DNA of 64,000 bases from Progne subis subis (lineage: Eukaryota > Chordata > Aves > Passeriformes > Hirundinidae): positions 11,882,707 through 11,946,706 of the forward strand of contig JAKJHU010000005.1 of NCBI GenBank assembly GCA_022316685.1, in the 5' to 3' direction. The translations under genes were made by a program, and so were the position numbers. The stretch's first letter is position 1, and the number at the start of each line of letters is the position of its first letter. The notes below the pieces were generated by a model. It saw nothing but the letters and a program-made list of their open reading frames with translations. It searched no databases and was not told the DNA's origin. Below, one piece after another: positions 13,246-25,999 of this stretch.

Positions 13246-16039
13246 AAGGACTCCATGCTAAATTGGAATCATATAAATTTTTGATTTGCTAATTGACTGA
13301 TGCTACAGTTCAATCAGCTGCCTTGAAGGTGTAAATAATTCAGTATACAGTCAGAAATAAAAGCATAATGTGCTTCTACTGAAGTCATATTAGCATTCAG
13401 AGCACCAGGACACACCTGACCATGTCTTTCTTACAGATACCCTTTAGTCATGTTCTATCGCTATGCTGGCAAGTGCACTACACTCACAAATATATTCGTC
13501 TTTCATAGTCTAAAAATATTTAGTCTTTCATATTAAGAAACATGATTCCAGAGATAATTTAAAATATTTTCTTTCCAAATAATCTAGTAAGTCAGTCATA
13601 ATGCTTGCAGAAATGGTGGAATACATTTGTGTAACACTAATGAAATTATAAAACACAGAGAGTGCATAAATGGTAATCCAACATTTCTATCAACTTTTAA
13701 TTATCCTTTTTCCTTAATCAACTGCTTTAAATGTCATATGCAAAGTGTATTTTTTGCAAAAATGCTTCTCATCAGTGTGCATACACTAAAGATGTTGTAG
13801 AATCTCTATGGGTAGTTGCAATAATTTGTGATTTGCAATAGAGAAATGATATTCAGATTCTTTGTATGGTTTGTGTAAATAAAAAATATTTAAAAACTGT
13901 TGTTTAAGTAAAACCTGACTTACTAAAACCTAGTCACTTTCTTCTCACCTAAATCAAATAAGATTTATAGCCATAGCAGACTTTTGTAATGCAATTATAC
14001 TTCCAAGAACATAAATGAATAATTAACAAAAATACCTTGAATATAAAAACACCCCTCCTCTGGAGCATGTACAAGTAAAAGATCCAGTTCATAATTTACC
14101 AGATGTCTTAAGTTAATTATTAATATCTTATGGACTGGTGGATGTGAAAATCAAATATGTCTATACTGAACCCAAAAAGATCAGTTGCCTTTGTTGTGAA
14201 TTCTATTTTGCACAAATTCTAGCTGTACTATTTTGTTGTCATAGCACAAAAAATTTATCAGACACCTCCTATGCATCAACAAATCCATTTTCCATGTCCT
14301 CATCCCTCCAAACATATATTTAAACTTGGTTCCATTTAAACAATTTATATGAAGCCTTTATCCTGGGCAAAGGATGATTTTAATTGCCAGTAGCAGTCTT
14401 GAAATGGTTTTTGCAATGGAAATATGGGTTTCTGATAATGAAAGGCTTACACCAAATTCCCCAGTGTTTTCAACAAAGATTTAATCTGAATAAAGTCTGT
14501 AGGATTATGTTACAAGGTGTTCATTTTGACTGAACATTTGATTCTGCACTCAGTGAGATCAATGATGGCATTGATTCAGTCATTCACACCTTTTCCTTGT
14601 CATAAATTGCACGTTTCCTTTCAAAATAGTGCTAAAATGTAAAAAACAATAGTCAAGTAGTGGGAAAACATGAAATATAATGGGCTGAATGCAAACTGTG
14701 AGGAACCTGCTTGATCTGAGAGTTGACTAAGGAAGAAGGATAAATCCTTTCAGTCTATATTAATCTAGAAAAAAAGAATCTGAACATCAGTTTTATGAAT
14801 ATATTGGTTTATACTCAGAGTTCTGGAAAACCTAACTCAAAGTCAAATCTCTATTAAAGCAAGCAGAAATCTTGGGTAAGAAAAATCTTGTGAGAGCTAA
14901 ATTTTCCCCCCTGGCCTAAAGACCTCTCCGTGCAAGCAGAAGCAGACAAGCACAGGCAGTGCAGATACCCATAGAGGTCACTTCATACAACAAAGTGTGG
15001 ATAGCAGAAATTATTTCTGCAGGCCCTGCTCCTCTTACTGCAGACTCTTTCAGGTTCTGGGATACCAATAAAAAGCGAGTGTTGTAGGGAAAGCCTTACT
15101 AAAATATGGATGCCTCAGCAGCGCTTGGTTCACCGTTTGAAAGACAAGCTGCTTTGTTCTGCGGGTCTGGTCCTCAGTGGGAAGGGAGAGGGGTCAGCAA
15201 GGAGAAAATGAGCAGGATCATGGGATTAAACTGTGAGGAAATATCCTGGAGTCTCATTCAGACTGTGAGTAGACAATTAAAATTTTGTATATAAATTTCA
15301 ACGATTTTTAGATTAGTTTTTCAAATTACTCATATATTTTTGTATATTTGTATTTTGGTCCTTTTAATCTCTTTTTATGTAGCTCCCTCTAGTTCTCTTG
15401 TGACTTGTACCTCATTCTGGCAACAATTGTGGCGTCCTTTTAGATGCAGCTGAGGGAGATTAGCTGGGTTAAATTCAGTCTTGCTCTACCTAATTGTTTG
15501 TATCTATACTTTAGACGTTCATATGGAGTACAACGACCATCTCTGGCAAAAGAGTTGCAAATAATTATGATTATGGTTTTACGATGATTTAAGACACACA
15601 TTAATTTGTCCACTTACCCTTTTTACATAATTATCATGAGGAACATGAGAAGGAAGGAAAAACTTGGAAACAGATTTTGTGAGCAGGATCTGTTTACTGT
15701 TTAGAGAGCAGAGGGGCTCAGACTCCAGCTATAAAACCCCGACCAAGTTCCTGCCTGGCCACAGGTACAGGTCCAAGAGTTAAGCAGATATTGCATCCCT
15801 GAAGCTCCCAGGAAGACAGTCCTGGATGGAGATAGATGAAGTTGTGATGTGTCAGCATCTCAGCACATCTGGACAGGGCTCCTGAGTGGGCATGCTGTAG
15901 CCCTGGGAACTCTGCCAGATCACACCAGCGACAGTGTGTGCTGGACCAGACTGTGCTGGTTGGTGGGTTCATCAATGTGCTTCACAATCTGGGCACTGAC
16001 CAACACCAGCAGAAACACCCAATATATTTGCTTCTGTTT
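13246..16039. other. No recognisable gene
   Basis: AT-rich to about 14.9 kb. The stretch 15700-16000 is GC-richer, with overlapping frames on both strands and no family match. Confidence 0.5.
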
Positions 16040-16110
16040 AAAACAAACAAACAGAAAAACAACAACAACAACAAAACAAACAAATGAACAAAAACAAAAA
16101 CAAAAAAACC
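16040..16110. repeat. A-rich AAAC/AAC simple repeat
   Basis: Imperfect AAAC, AAC and AAAAAC units over about 70 bases, 150 bases before the CT microsatellite. It explains the Phe/Val-rich and Lys/Thr/Gln-rich frames on both strands here (15849-16160 and 15920-16117), which are not genes. Confidence 0.95.
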
Positions 16111-16256
16111 CTAGCAAAATAAAACATTATTTACCTCCCTTTACCCCATTTCTCAAATGAACAGCAGAAGGGGGTATCTTCATTTGCACTGTCACTGGTA
16201 GGTGTGAAATACTGTTACCTTCCCAATGCTGCCAAGCCCATTGTGCTCCCTCCCTG

Positions 16257-16257
<1 letters not shown>

Positions 16258-16324
<67 letters not shown>
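16258..16324. repeat. (CT)n/(GA)n dinucleotide microsatellite, about 33 units
   Basis: An uninterrupted CT run of about 67 bases. Read on the minus strand it gives the Arg-Glu repeats in the two overlapping frames at 16127-16524; these are artefacts, not proteins. The pure polypurine-polypyrimidine character makes it able to form triplex (H-) DNA, and the length and purity suggest high polymorphism. Confidence 0.99.
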
Positions 16325-16326
<2 letters not shown>

Positions 16327-17667
16327 GTGTTTTTTGCTCCAACTCATTGCATTCATCTTTAGATTTAAGATTAAATAAGTAAGTAAGTAAGCAAATATAC
16401 AAATAAAAACACAAATAGAGTTGACTGCAATCCCTTTGAGCTCATGTTGCATCTTTCTGTCTGTTTGGAAACAAAGGCAGGGCTCTGACTGTGCTAGGAA
16501 ATGCAGAGTATGGTCACCAGGCACACTGCTGTAATCCCATCAGTACAGCACCGGGCGGGACTCCTGCTGCAGCTGCTGCTGCCGCTGCCTCCCAAGGCTT
16601 GTGTGCCCACAGGGGAATCTGAAAAAGCTGGTGAACTTCAGAGCCAGGAAGGTGGCTGCTCCCAGCCCAGAGCTTGAGGTGCTTATTTTTGGGAAGAGGA
16701 ATCTAAGCTCTCTTTTTAATACATTGCTTATCTGGCCTCAGTAAACTCCAGGGTCAAGCTGTGCTAGACACGGAGCTGGGGGACCACTCTGGGGACATCA
16801 CCAGCTGTGGGGAGCATATGTTCAGAGCTCAGTACTGATCGTAGCCCACCGATGTGGATTTGGCATCCATTGTGATAACCAGACACTCAAAATAGGAGCC
16901 TGGTATATCATCAGAGGAAAAATAACCTTAATATAGCATGAATGCTTGGGTCTGAAATATGTTATGTGATTTTATTTCACCTTTTCTTTCCTGTATTTTA
17001 TTTATGATAAATTGTCTCTGTTTCAGACTATGGTAAATCCTCTCTATTCCAGACTATTCTTAGAGCCTTTTTTCTCATACTAACATGGTTCACTCTTGCA
17101 GAAATGTATGCAAATTAACTTTTTATGAAAAATGGGGGCAGAAATAAAACATTATGCTGCTCTTGCAAAATAAAAAAAAAATCATTAGTGATTGCCAAAA
17201 GCAACAAAGTTGATCTTTCAGCAGCATATTGTACATAATTACAGATTTTCTATTTTATTTCAGTCCTATGAACAGCAGAATTGCCCCATGACAGAACACA
17301 AAATAATTCTGACCTCAGTGGTAACTCATTCATGTAACTCATTCTGACCAGCTTCACAGAAGCATTGTTTCAGACAAGCCATATTTTCAGTGGAGCTTTG
17401 AGAAAGAGGGAGACAGCAAACACTTTTTCATTACTTGAAAAGTGCCAAGGATGCTATAAGCATACCTCAGGCAGATTTAATTGTAATATTAATTAACTGG
17501 TTCACTTACTCACTAATTAATCTGCTGCTCCATCTTTTTCACACTAATGTATTTCAGAAGCAGATTGAGAGGAAATGTTAGAAAAGTTTCTTCTGACAAT
17601 CTCTGAACAAAAATTTGCAGAAGTATATGTACAAAAATTGCATTATCATTAGAATGGTAATGCTTAA
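16325..17667. other. GC-richer patch then plain sequence
   Basis: 16540-16830 is GC-richer, with a small gcagctgctgctgccgctg stretch (near 16568), but has no long frame and no recognised repeat. The remainder is AT-rich. Confidence 0.5.
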
Positions 17668-17693
17668 TCTAGTCATTTGATCTAGTCATTTGA
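17668..17693. repeat. Perfect 13-bp tandem duplication
   Basis: tctagtcatttga is repeated exactly, 17668-17680 and 17681-17693. It looks like a recent replication-slippage duplication because the copies are identical. Confidence 0.95.
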
Positions 17694-18473
17694 AAGTAGG
17701 AAGAGGCAGGTACTTTCTGGCTTGATAATATGACTTAAAAGACAATGAAAACATATTTTAAGAAACAATTCTTAGAGTGATTATACACTAATAAATATAT
17801 GTATTGGTGATATCCATATAACAGGTAATGCTGCCATGTCTTCAAACAGAAGTATTTCTCAACCACAGAGAAATACATGAGATATTAATATTCAGCTACT
17901 ATTACAAAACTATACAGAAAACTCCACAACTGCTGTATCCTGCACACTCTGCCTTTTTATTAACCTCTTCAATTCTTTTTTCAGCTGGTCGATGCAAATA
18001 ACTACACCCCTGTCTATGAAAACCAACCTGCAAGCAAAGCATTCCCCCAGTAGCAGCACCCCTTTTTTGGGGATTTGGAAACAAGACATTTCTGTTATCA
18101 GAAAGGGGAGACAGCCTAACACTGTTATTTGTTCAGTAAGGGCAGACAACACTGCAGTTTATTCTAAGGTACGCATATGCATGGATCAGGTTTAGAAGCA
18201 TTTTCAATATGTTGGTGACAATTTATCTTCCCTTGTGATGGAAGAGCTTTCCCAAGACAGATTTAATTTATAAGGAAATAGAAAACAAGCAAACAAACAG
18301 ACAAATGAATCCACACATTTTTCTTGCTACTTTGCTGGTGCAGAGATGAAGAGCTTCTAAAGTAGGAGCAGGTAGAGAAGAGCATATTCAGATGTCCAGA
18401 TAACTAAAGGGCTGAGACAAGGTGTACACATGGTGCAGCGTGATTAAGGTGCCCCTGGTTGTGATTCTAAACA

Positions 18474-18507
18474 CTAAGTGCAAACATCTCTCTAAGTGCA
18501 AACATCT
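18474..18507. repeat. 18-bp period tandem duplication
   Basis: ctaagtgcaaacatct occurs at 18474-18489 and 18492-18507, separated by two bases. The copies are identical over 16 bases. Confidence 0.95.
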
Positions 18508-18574
18508 TTTATCGTGTCATGGGACTCATGACCTGTAAAAACGAAAGACCAAAGAGCCTAAATATCCTAAGATC

Positions 18575-18660
18575 TTTCCTAAGATCACTCAGTCCTGAGG
18601 CAAAATAGGAAGTGAGTCAATGTCTTCAAGCAGAGGGAGACACTTACCACTGAGACACAT
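18575..18660 (-). repeat. Possible MIR-like SINE fragment, reverse orientation
   Basis: 'aagatcactcagtcctgagg' (18581-18600), 'agtgagtcaatgtcttc' (18611-18627) and 'acttaccactgagacacat' (18642-18660) run in the order expected for a reversed MIR core and left end. Divergence is high, so this is tentative. Confidence 0.4.
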
Positions 18661-20797
18661 TTTCTGTCTTTAAAATATTTTTTGAGGTAGGAAGAATAAA
18701 TAGCTTACACAGAGGAAATTATGGCATCACATAATGTAATGGATTTTAGACAGTCTTGGGACTGCGCAGTTTTATCATGGCTTCAGGTCACTAAGGATAA
18801 ACCATTTCTCAAGCCACGATGCATTTTTTCCTCAATGCATTACTTAGATTAAGAGACAAAATGCATCCTATTAATATGCATTGTTAAACTGCTTCACATG
18901 GATAGTCCAGTGTTTTGGCTCAGCTCTTACTCTGAGGGATCATTCAAACTTATAGCTCCAACATGATGAAGAAATAAGTGCTCATTCTTCAAGCGGAATG
19001 CTTCTGAAAGTGCAATAAAGTTAAAGCACTTAACCTTATCTTTTTGCTGGAATTTTATTTTCTTATCAAAATTGAAGCAAAAGTATTTGTTTTACAGATA
19101 AATTTGTTAACTTTACTAAACTTGAGGTACTAACCATCTTTCAATGCACAATATGAAAGTCATTGGTTCAGTGGAAAACATGAAACAGCCCTTGATTCAA
19201 TTTATACTTGGAAACAGGAGAAATTACCACAATCAATAGCACAGTGAATGGAACAAGCTCAAAATGATCTAAAATATGTCAATGAATACATGTGTAAGAC
19301 TTTTTTCTGTTGAATAACAACCTCATCGCACCATACTCTTACAGCAAGACATGCAGTCACTATTGCATGCACCTTTACAATCACACGTGGATAAAAAGGA
19401 AAATAATTCTTAAATTTGACAAACCATTGAACCAATGAGACATAGGGGAATCTTTGCAAAAATAATCATGTTTGCCCCAGTTCTTTCTTTGTATACTGGC
19501 TCAGATTTCTTCGGTGTTATCAGCCTGCCAAAACTGATACACTTCCTCCAAATCTCGGCCAAGTAAAACATTTCATTCTCCATTAAAAGCCTGCCTGGGA
19601 ACACTACATTTTTGCTATCTAAATTGTTAATGCACATTGCAAGTAACTGGTCCAGTTGCCAGAACTGTAAAACACTGTCCATTTTAAGGTAAGAAAATGC
19701 TTTTGAAAAAGGTTCAAGTTATTATTTGAAATTGCATTTCAAATTAAATGCATTCACACCAAGTGTTTTTGAACGTCCTTTCTCTAAATGATGACTTACT
19801 CTTCCAGACATTAGCAAAAAAGCAGGAGGAAGCTTCTGTTTTGTTTGCAGCATCCTTTCAGGAAAGTCTGCAATGGTAAATGCTCGAGGTAATTTGGTGT
19901 TCTGCTCTGTCTCAGCAGTTAAATACTTTCAATAAAGTAAACATTCCATTGACTATAAATTGACTTTTTTCTAAGCAAAGTGGTAAGTTTCTATTTGTAT
20001 CACTTTTGTTCCCAGACCCTATTTATAGAAGAACAATTTTGTTTCAGTTTCTAGATCTCCCAGACTGAGATTTTCAGTAATTTATGTAGACTTTGGCAAT
20101 ACTGAGAATCCTGCAATGTCTTTTGTTCACTAGGGAAAGCAAACAAGAAGGACATTAACCCAGAGAACTGAGCAGTAATTCAGCATGTACACTCTCTCTC
20201 ATTAACATGTAGTGCTCAGTATATAAGGAAACTTTTCAGAAAACACAGCTTGAGAAAATACGATTATCTGCAAATTGCTGGAAATTTCCTTGCTTTCTGG
20301 ATTAAGAATCCACCCCACGTCTCTCCACTTAATAACTGCCTCATTTTAGACACAGTCTACTTTTATTTTTGCTAACTTTTTTAAGAAAGGTAGTGGCAGG
20401 TTTCCTTGTGAGGCAGAAGCAACCCTGTCTCAAATTGCCAGTGAAATCCTGCTTTACCTCTAGAAATAAGGGATACAGCATGTGTGAGAAGCAGCTCCAG
20501 AAGAATTGTGCCTGGCCTGGTACAAGCTTGTGTTGCTTTCAGGGTGGGAGAATGTTGAAAAGTTTGAAAAATAGCCCTTTGATTCAGCCAGGGCATTTTC
20601 ATCTCTTTTCAATGACAATATGAACATGTTTTGCTCACTGAAAAATGCATCCCAAGGCATTGGAGACAGATTAGCTATTGAAGTCTGAGCAAAGTGGTAT
20701 TTGCCACCATCTGGTTGTGAACCCTACAGAGAAGCTATTGATCAGTCTGCTTGCTATTTAAGTGGTAGCCATATCCACACTGATGTCCCAATTAAGG

Positions 20798-20955
20798 AAA
20801 AAAAAAAAAAAAGCATTTAATTGGAAAGAGAAGTTCACACATTTCCAAATTTTATGGCAGGCCCATATGAAACAAAATAATAATAATAATTTAAAAACCA
20901 CCACAGCAACAAAACCATAAAACAAAGCAAACCAAAAAACCTCATAGAAAAAAAA
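20798..20955. repeat. A-rich low-complexity tract
   Basis: An A15-type run near 20798-20812, AAT units near 20878-20890, then A/C-rich sequence with AAAAAACC patches and another A run at 20948-20958. The Phe-rich minus-strand frame at 20758-20985 is only the translation of this tract. Confidence 0.85.
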
Positions 20956-21461
20956 AAATGTTATGTCAAAACTGGATGTTTTCAAATTGGCACAGACGTT
21001 ACCATACTTTATTCAATGAAATTATGAACTATCCTGGAAGGGATGGGGCAGGGAAGAAAAATATTTAATTATTTTTCTTCTATAAAGAGTCAAAAAAAGG
21101 CATGTGGACTCCAAAATGGCACCTTTCCAGGAACCTGATGAAAAATCTGTTATCTTTGGAGAGAGAAATTAAGTTTTGTAGATTTCTAAAATACACAATG
21201 ATAGGCTTATATATTGCTAGCACTTTTAACATCTTTTTTCTCTACATTTTGGAGAGCTCTTGTTGTCCTAGTTTAAAAGGCAACCTATATTTGTTAGACC
21301 TGAATGTATCAACTGCAATGAAGGCATAACTCCTTTCTCATCTTATTCAGAAATCATTGATTCTTTTCACTTCTAGAGCATATAACTACCTTTCTCTAAA
21401 GTAACTAATGCCCAGCTACTCAGGGATACCCTTTATCCCTGTACAGACCAGATAAAATTAC

Positions 21462-21504
21462 ATTTTTAGTAACTTTATTTTTAGCAACTTTATTTTTAGC
21501 CATT
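21462..21504. repeat. About 16-bp unit, nearly three tandem copies
   Basis: Two full copies and a partial third of a unit like atttttagcaacttt; the first copy has agt where the next has agc. It is a small slippage repeat. Confidence 0.88.
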
Positions 21505-22365
21505 TTCCTACAAAAATGTGTGTTGCTATAATCCTCATGAGCATGAGGTGTGTGGTTGCCTGAAGTCTCAAGACTGTAGCAAAATATTATTCACATATTA
21601 TGGCTACAGGAATCAATGCTTAACATATTCAAATAATTCTATTTTTAATATACTCTGTTGTAAGATTAAACAAAAAATTTACTTGAACCCTACTAATATA
21701 ATAACAGGCAAAGCGATTAAAATGGCAGCAGAGTTTCTGTTTGAGTTTCATTCCACCAGTGCAAGACAATGTCCTTTGAACTCTAAATATAATAATGAAA
21801 TTTCAATTTGTATCTTTCATGTATTTTTGATTGCCAGTAGCTAGAATGGCCCGTTCTGTTTGCCCTCCAAACTGTGGCCACTTTTTTTCACATACATCAG
21901 TGGTAAATCAGTAGCTTCTAGGTGTCAAAAGGTGAATTAGCATTTCCATATTTTTAGTATAGGTAGGTAAGGTTATACTGAAAACAACCAACCATGTTTC
22001 TGCTCTTCTCACTTGCGTATTAATATGGGAAATATTGGGAAATACTTTATATTCCACAGCAACAAACTATCTGAATATGAAAAATGCAAAAAGAAAATAA
22101 AAATCCTTATTGTCTTATACACTGAGATAAATAGCTGTTTTTCCCAAGGCAGCCATCAAAAATTTCTGGCACTGGTTTACCAACAGAATACTATCTAAAG
22201 CAAGAAATTACAATTGTTCAGCTGAAAAAAGGAAAGCACTAAAAGGAAGTGTAGAAAATATATCCTGTATTCTGAAATACTAAGTTACTGCCTAGATGTG
22301 TATATATGATCAGAGAATGATATGCTTTTCAAGGATGCTTTCCTAGTCAAATGGGCATCACTTCA

Positions 22366-22387
22366 GGGGTGGGGTGGGGAAGGGGGG
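22366..22387 (+). other. Strong G-quadruplex motif
   Basis: Four G runs of 4, 4, 4 and 6 bases separated by loops of 1, 1 and 2 bases (22366-22369, 22371-22374, 22376-22379, 22382-22387). Short loops and four-base runs make this a very stable quadruplex candidate. It lies in otherwise AT-rich DNA. Confidence 0.9.
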
Positions 22388-25074
22388 AAAGAAGCACGAT
22401 TTCCAAAGAGACTTTTTTTGCCCAAAAGCTTTGTCTGAAGACATGCGACAAATGCGTGTTATTAAATAAGGATGTGGTGCAAGTCCCCACTAGACTCCTG
22501 GGGCTGGATATACTGCTGTGTGCTGGAGTCAGCATTTCATCAAATGGATGTAGGATAGCAATGGGTGACGTTTGAAAATCGTCCACTGCTGATGTCACAC
22601 CCTAGAAACAGATCCTCATCCGCTTTCTGTGTGCAGGCAGCTCCCTACGCTGTCCTGTTCTGACTCCACCTTCCCCAGCCTGCCTGAGCAAAGAGGCCGG
22701 GAGGCAGAGGGCCAGCAAAGTGACTGAGGGGGGCTGGAAATGTACTCTCATCTTACAGCATATGAGGGATCCCCTGCAGAGGACAAGAGCTGTGGAACCG
22801 CCCTGCTTTCCTTTCTGTACACCAGCCAACTGAGCTGAGACTGAAAGGAGAGTAAAGAAACTGGAGTGTAAGCATGGCTCTGAATTACAGTCTCTTCTCT
22901 AAGCTGCTCATGAGATGTCACAGCTATGTGCCTCTTTCAAACCCGGACTAAAAATTGTATGCTGCAGTCTAGATCATCCATTTGCAGTCTAACAGCTTCG
23001 TCCATAACCTCCAATTTGTCACCAGTTTTTGGATTTGTACACGTACATCTGTCAGCAAAGTGAGATGGAATGTTGGGCAAAACCCTTTAAGGTTTTATAT
23101 CCACAACTTCAGTGTGAATTATTGAACTGTCTCCTGTGTACAAGAGCAAGATGCATGTGCAGTATTTGTGCTTTTAGTGAGACTGATGGAACTAATTGAA
23201 CCAGTAAAATTGAACAAGACAGATTTTAAAAAAAAATAATAATTGTATATTTGTTTACGTAAAGGTTGTCTGTAAAGGAACTAACTGATAAATGAATAAA
23301 ACAGCTAACGATTCTCCAAACCTGCAGTCTGTGTGCTCAGCACCGGAAGATCTCAACCCCAAGGCAGTAAACTTCTGGTATTGGTCCTTCTTGATGCACT
23401 CACAGATTTTACCTTAAGACAGTTTATCGACAGAACTGCTCATTTTATCTACTAGAACATATCTGAGAGACCAACCCTTAAATGCAGCAAAAGAGAGGAG
23501 AATAAGCCCACGATGAAACTGACACAGATTTATTTATATCCTTCCCAATGGTGATTTAGAACATCTAACTCTTAGGCATATATTCAGGCCACTATCTTTT
23601 GATGAGCAGTGAAGTAACCACTCCTCCAACTTCTCATGAAAGCTTTTTTTCTGTGTATAGGAGACACAAATATTTACTACAGCAGGTCTCTAAACTTGTG
23701 TCTCCAAAAAAAGCAGACTATGTAGCAACCAAGGAAAGGAATTTTTCTTGCTCCCTTGTAAAAGGAAGATGACTTTTTGCACTGAACCTGTCAGGGAGGG
23801 AGAAGCTCCTATTTGGCCAGAAGGCAGCAAGCTCCTTCCTGAGATTTCCTATCAGCTGGTTTAGGTGGCCTCCTGGCGAAGGTCTGGCACTTTTGTCCCT
23901 TGTGTTTGGGTGTCATGCCAGGAGCAGCAGGTGCTGTAATACTAGGCACAGTTTTATATTTGGATCTAGGTTCTGATAAGGACCTGCTTCAATCCAGGCA
24001 ATATATTGTTTTCCTGCTGTGGAGGCTGCAGCCTCACTAGGCCATTGTAGAACAAAAATGTAACCAATATCTTACAAGTAACCTAAGCCTCAGCTTCCCA
24101 TAAAAACACGCAACTCATGCCAGAAGCAAGGATCACTGTAGCATTCTCATATAAACTGATATTACTGGGGTAAATACTTCCTAAAAGAGAGCTATCAAGG
24201 AATATTATCCGTTTTAGATGTTGCACTCTTTTCTTCATTAGTGACATATTCACAGATGTTATACTACATTATGCAATTGCAGTGTGTGTCTCAAAAGAAT
24301 AAAGTAAATTCATGGCTCTACATTAATCAAATGGGTGTGATCTATAGGATTTGGGCTTCAATGGGTTCTAAGAAATCATGCACACAAACAAATGAGGCAT
24401 AGATATATAAAGAAAGAGTTCAGAATGTGCATAAACATAAATTATTTCTGAATGCAGCTTCAGAACAGGAAAATGAAAAAACTGAAGAAATGGAGTTATT
24501 AAACAGTTGAAAATATTTCATACTTGAATTTTACAGGTTTGAGTCATTGGCCATCAGTCTTTTGGATCTTAATTAAATTGTTCACATTTTTTGTTACAAT
24601 ATTTTTAAAGCTGATTTTTTTTCCTAAAAAAAAAAAAAGTTAAGAAAATAGCAATGAAAAACACAAACCAAGACAAAGTTTACATTTTAAAAAACCCAAA
24701 CAAAGAAACAAACAAAAAAACCAACCTATTTTGAATAGTTCTGCCAATATTTTTCTGTCCAGGCTGCACTTTCTGATTAAGAGCAGAGATAAAAATCCCA
24801 AGTGTTGCAATGAAAGATGTTACACTGAATACAGGGGTATGAGAACAGCAGCTGAGAACCTTCATCTTGACTGTTAGCATGTCGAAGAAATGCTTTAAAC
24901 ACAAGGCTACCAGCCACCCTACTGCCAATGTCTTCTCCTAAGTCTGAAAAAACTTCTGTGAGCCTGAGGTCAGATAAGCACAGAGTAAGAGAAGTCTCAA
25001 AGAATCAAAATTTCATGGCACAAAGGCATTTTTTCCTGCCTAGTTCTATTCCTTAGCTGATGGTCACTGAATAG

Positions 25075-25075
<1 letters not shown>
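22388..25075. other. No recognisable gene
   Basis: 22560-22860 and 23800-24060 are somewhat GC-richer, with short frames on the minus strand and no family match. The rest is AT-rich. Confidence 0.5.

Positions 25076-25102
<27 letters not shown>
25076..25102. repeat. Poly(A) run, 27 bases
   Basis: Pure A run. No polyadenylation signal or recognisable retrocopy was seen in the 100 bases upstream, so I do not call it the tail of a processed pseudogene. Confidence 0.97.
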
Positions 25103-25106
<4 letters not shown>

Positions 25107-25492
25107 ATGCCCTGACATAATTTCCAAAAATCTGTTCAGTTAACCATATACAAAACTTAAATTATTTGTGAAGCTATCATTCAACATTAAGTTTCCAATA
25201 AACTTCATGTGTAAAGTATCCAGACCACTCATCTGATCTAGGACAGCATTCCATATTGTAACCCATGTCTAACAATGCTCAGAGGATGAGTGGTATAAGC
25301 AGGTGTGAACCTTGAAAACAAAGAATAAAACCCTAATTCCCTAAGACATGCATATACCTGTCACATTCTCTATCAAATATTATACAATATTGAACTTATT
25401 TTAAAAAGCAGCATGTTTTCCCCCGTTGCAATTGGACCAGTGTATGCTTTAAACATCACAGGCTCATACTTTATACATCAGTGTTTTTTCCT

Positions 25493-25530
25493 AAAAAAAA
25501 AAAAAAATAAAAAAAAAAAAAAAAAAAAAA
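25493..25530. repeat. Poly(A) run with one interruption
   Basis: Thirty-eight bases of A with a single T at about 25508, about 390 bases after the previous poly(A) run and in the same orientation. No source element was identified. Confidence 0.97.
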
Positions 25531-25789
25531 TTCATCCAAAAGTTTTATTTTTGCAGAATATCCTTTTGTTTCAGTGGAACGAAATATACCTAGTGGTATT
25601 TCATTCAATAATGACCTGCACGCTCTGTGTTCCCGACAGCTCACCATGTGATTAGTCCTTCTAGACAAACAGGATTGTCTCTCCACTTCTGTAATTGATT
25701 CTGATGCGCAGGTCTGGACATTGCTTCTGTGTTGTGCCACTTTGATTCGCCTATTTAATTGAAAATGTGTTATGTTTACAGAACATCAG

Positions 25790-25965
25790 AGGGAGTGTAT
25801 AATCTTCGGCAAAGGTCTGCTGAAGCATCTTTAAGCCACAAGATGGCAATAGTGTTTACATTTTTATTAGCACTTAGCTTATGCTCTGCTGGGTAACCTC
25901 CACTTCGGTTTATGCTAAAATGAAGTAATTGGGACTCCAGTCTAGAGTGGAATCTTTAAATCTAA
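25790..25965. promoter_or_regulatory. Candidate regulatory block with a CTCF-like site
   Basis: ccacaagatggcaa (25836-25849) fits the core of the CTCF insulator-protein site (CCASYAGRKGGCRS) at 12 of 14 positions. It is followed by clustered homeodomain-like and AT-rich motifs (attagcacttagctta, 25867-25882; tgaagtaattgg, 25921-25932). It lies just left of the GC-rich block at 26.0-26.5 kb. One near-match in 64 kb can occur by chance. Confidence 0.35.
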
Positions 25966-25999
25966 AATCACATATGTAAAGTTTCAGCCGTGACTTTCA

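Larger units (their letters stand above)
18661..22365. other. No recognisable gene; possible non-coding conserved patches
   Basis: A 90-codon ATG frame on the minus strand (19410-19682) is the best-looking frame here, but it matches nothing known and has no splice or promoter support. 20000-20230 and 20640-20760 are repeat-free and motif-rich in texture. gccaccatctgg (20703-20714) is a weak partial match to a CTCF core. Confidence 0.45.

Noticed and set aside
16127..16524. Arg-Glu repeat proteins on the minus strand
   Set aside because: They are translations of the CT/GA microsatellite in two frames.
19410..19682. 90-codon minus-strand ATG frame as a small gene
   Set aside because: It matches no protein I know, and no promoter or poly(A) context is visible. 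It may deserve a search but is not supported from sequence alone.
20700..20716. CTCF site on the minus strand
   Set aside because: The core has three mismatches against the consensus; too weak to annotate.
25000..25102. Processed pseudogene ending in the 27-base A run
   Set aside because: There is no AATAAA in a suitable place and no recognisable gene sequence upstream.
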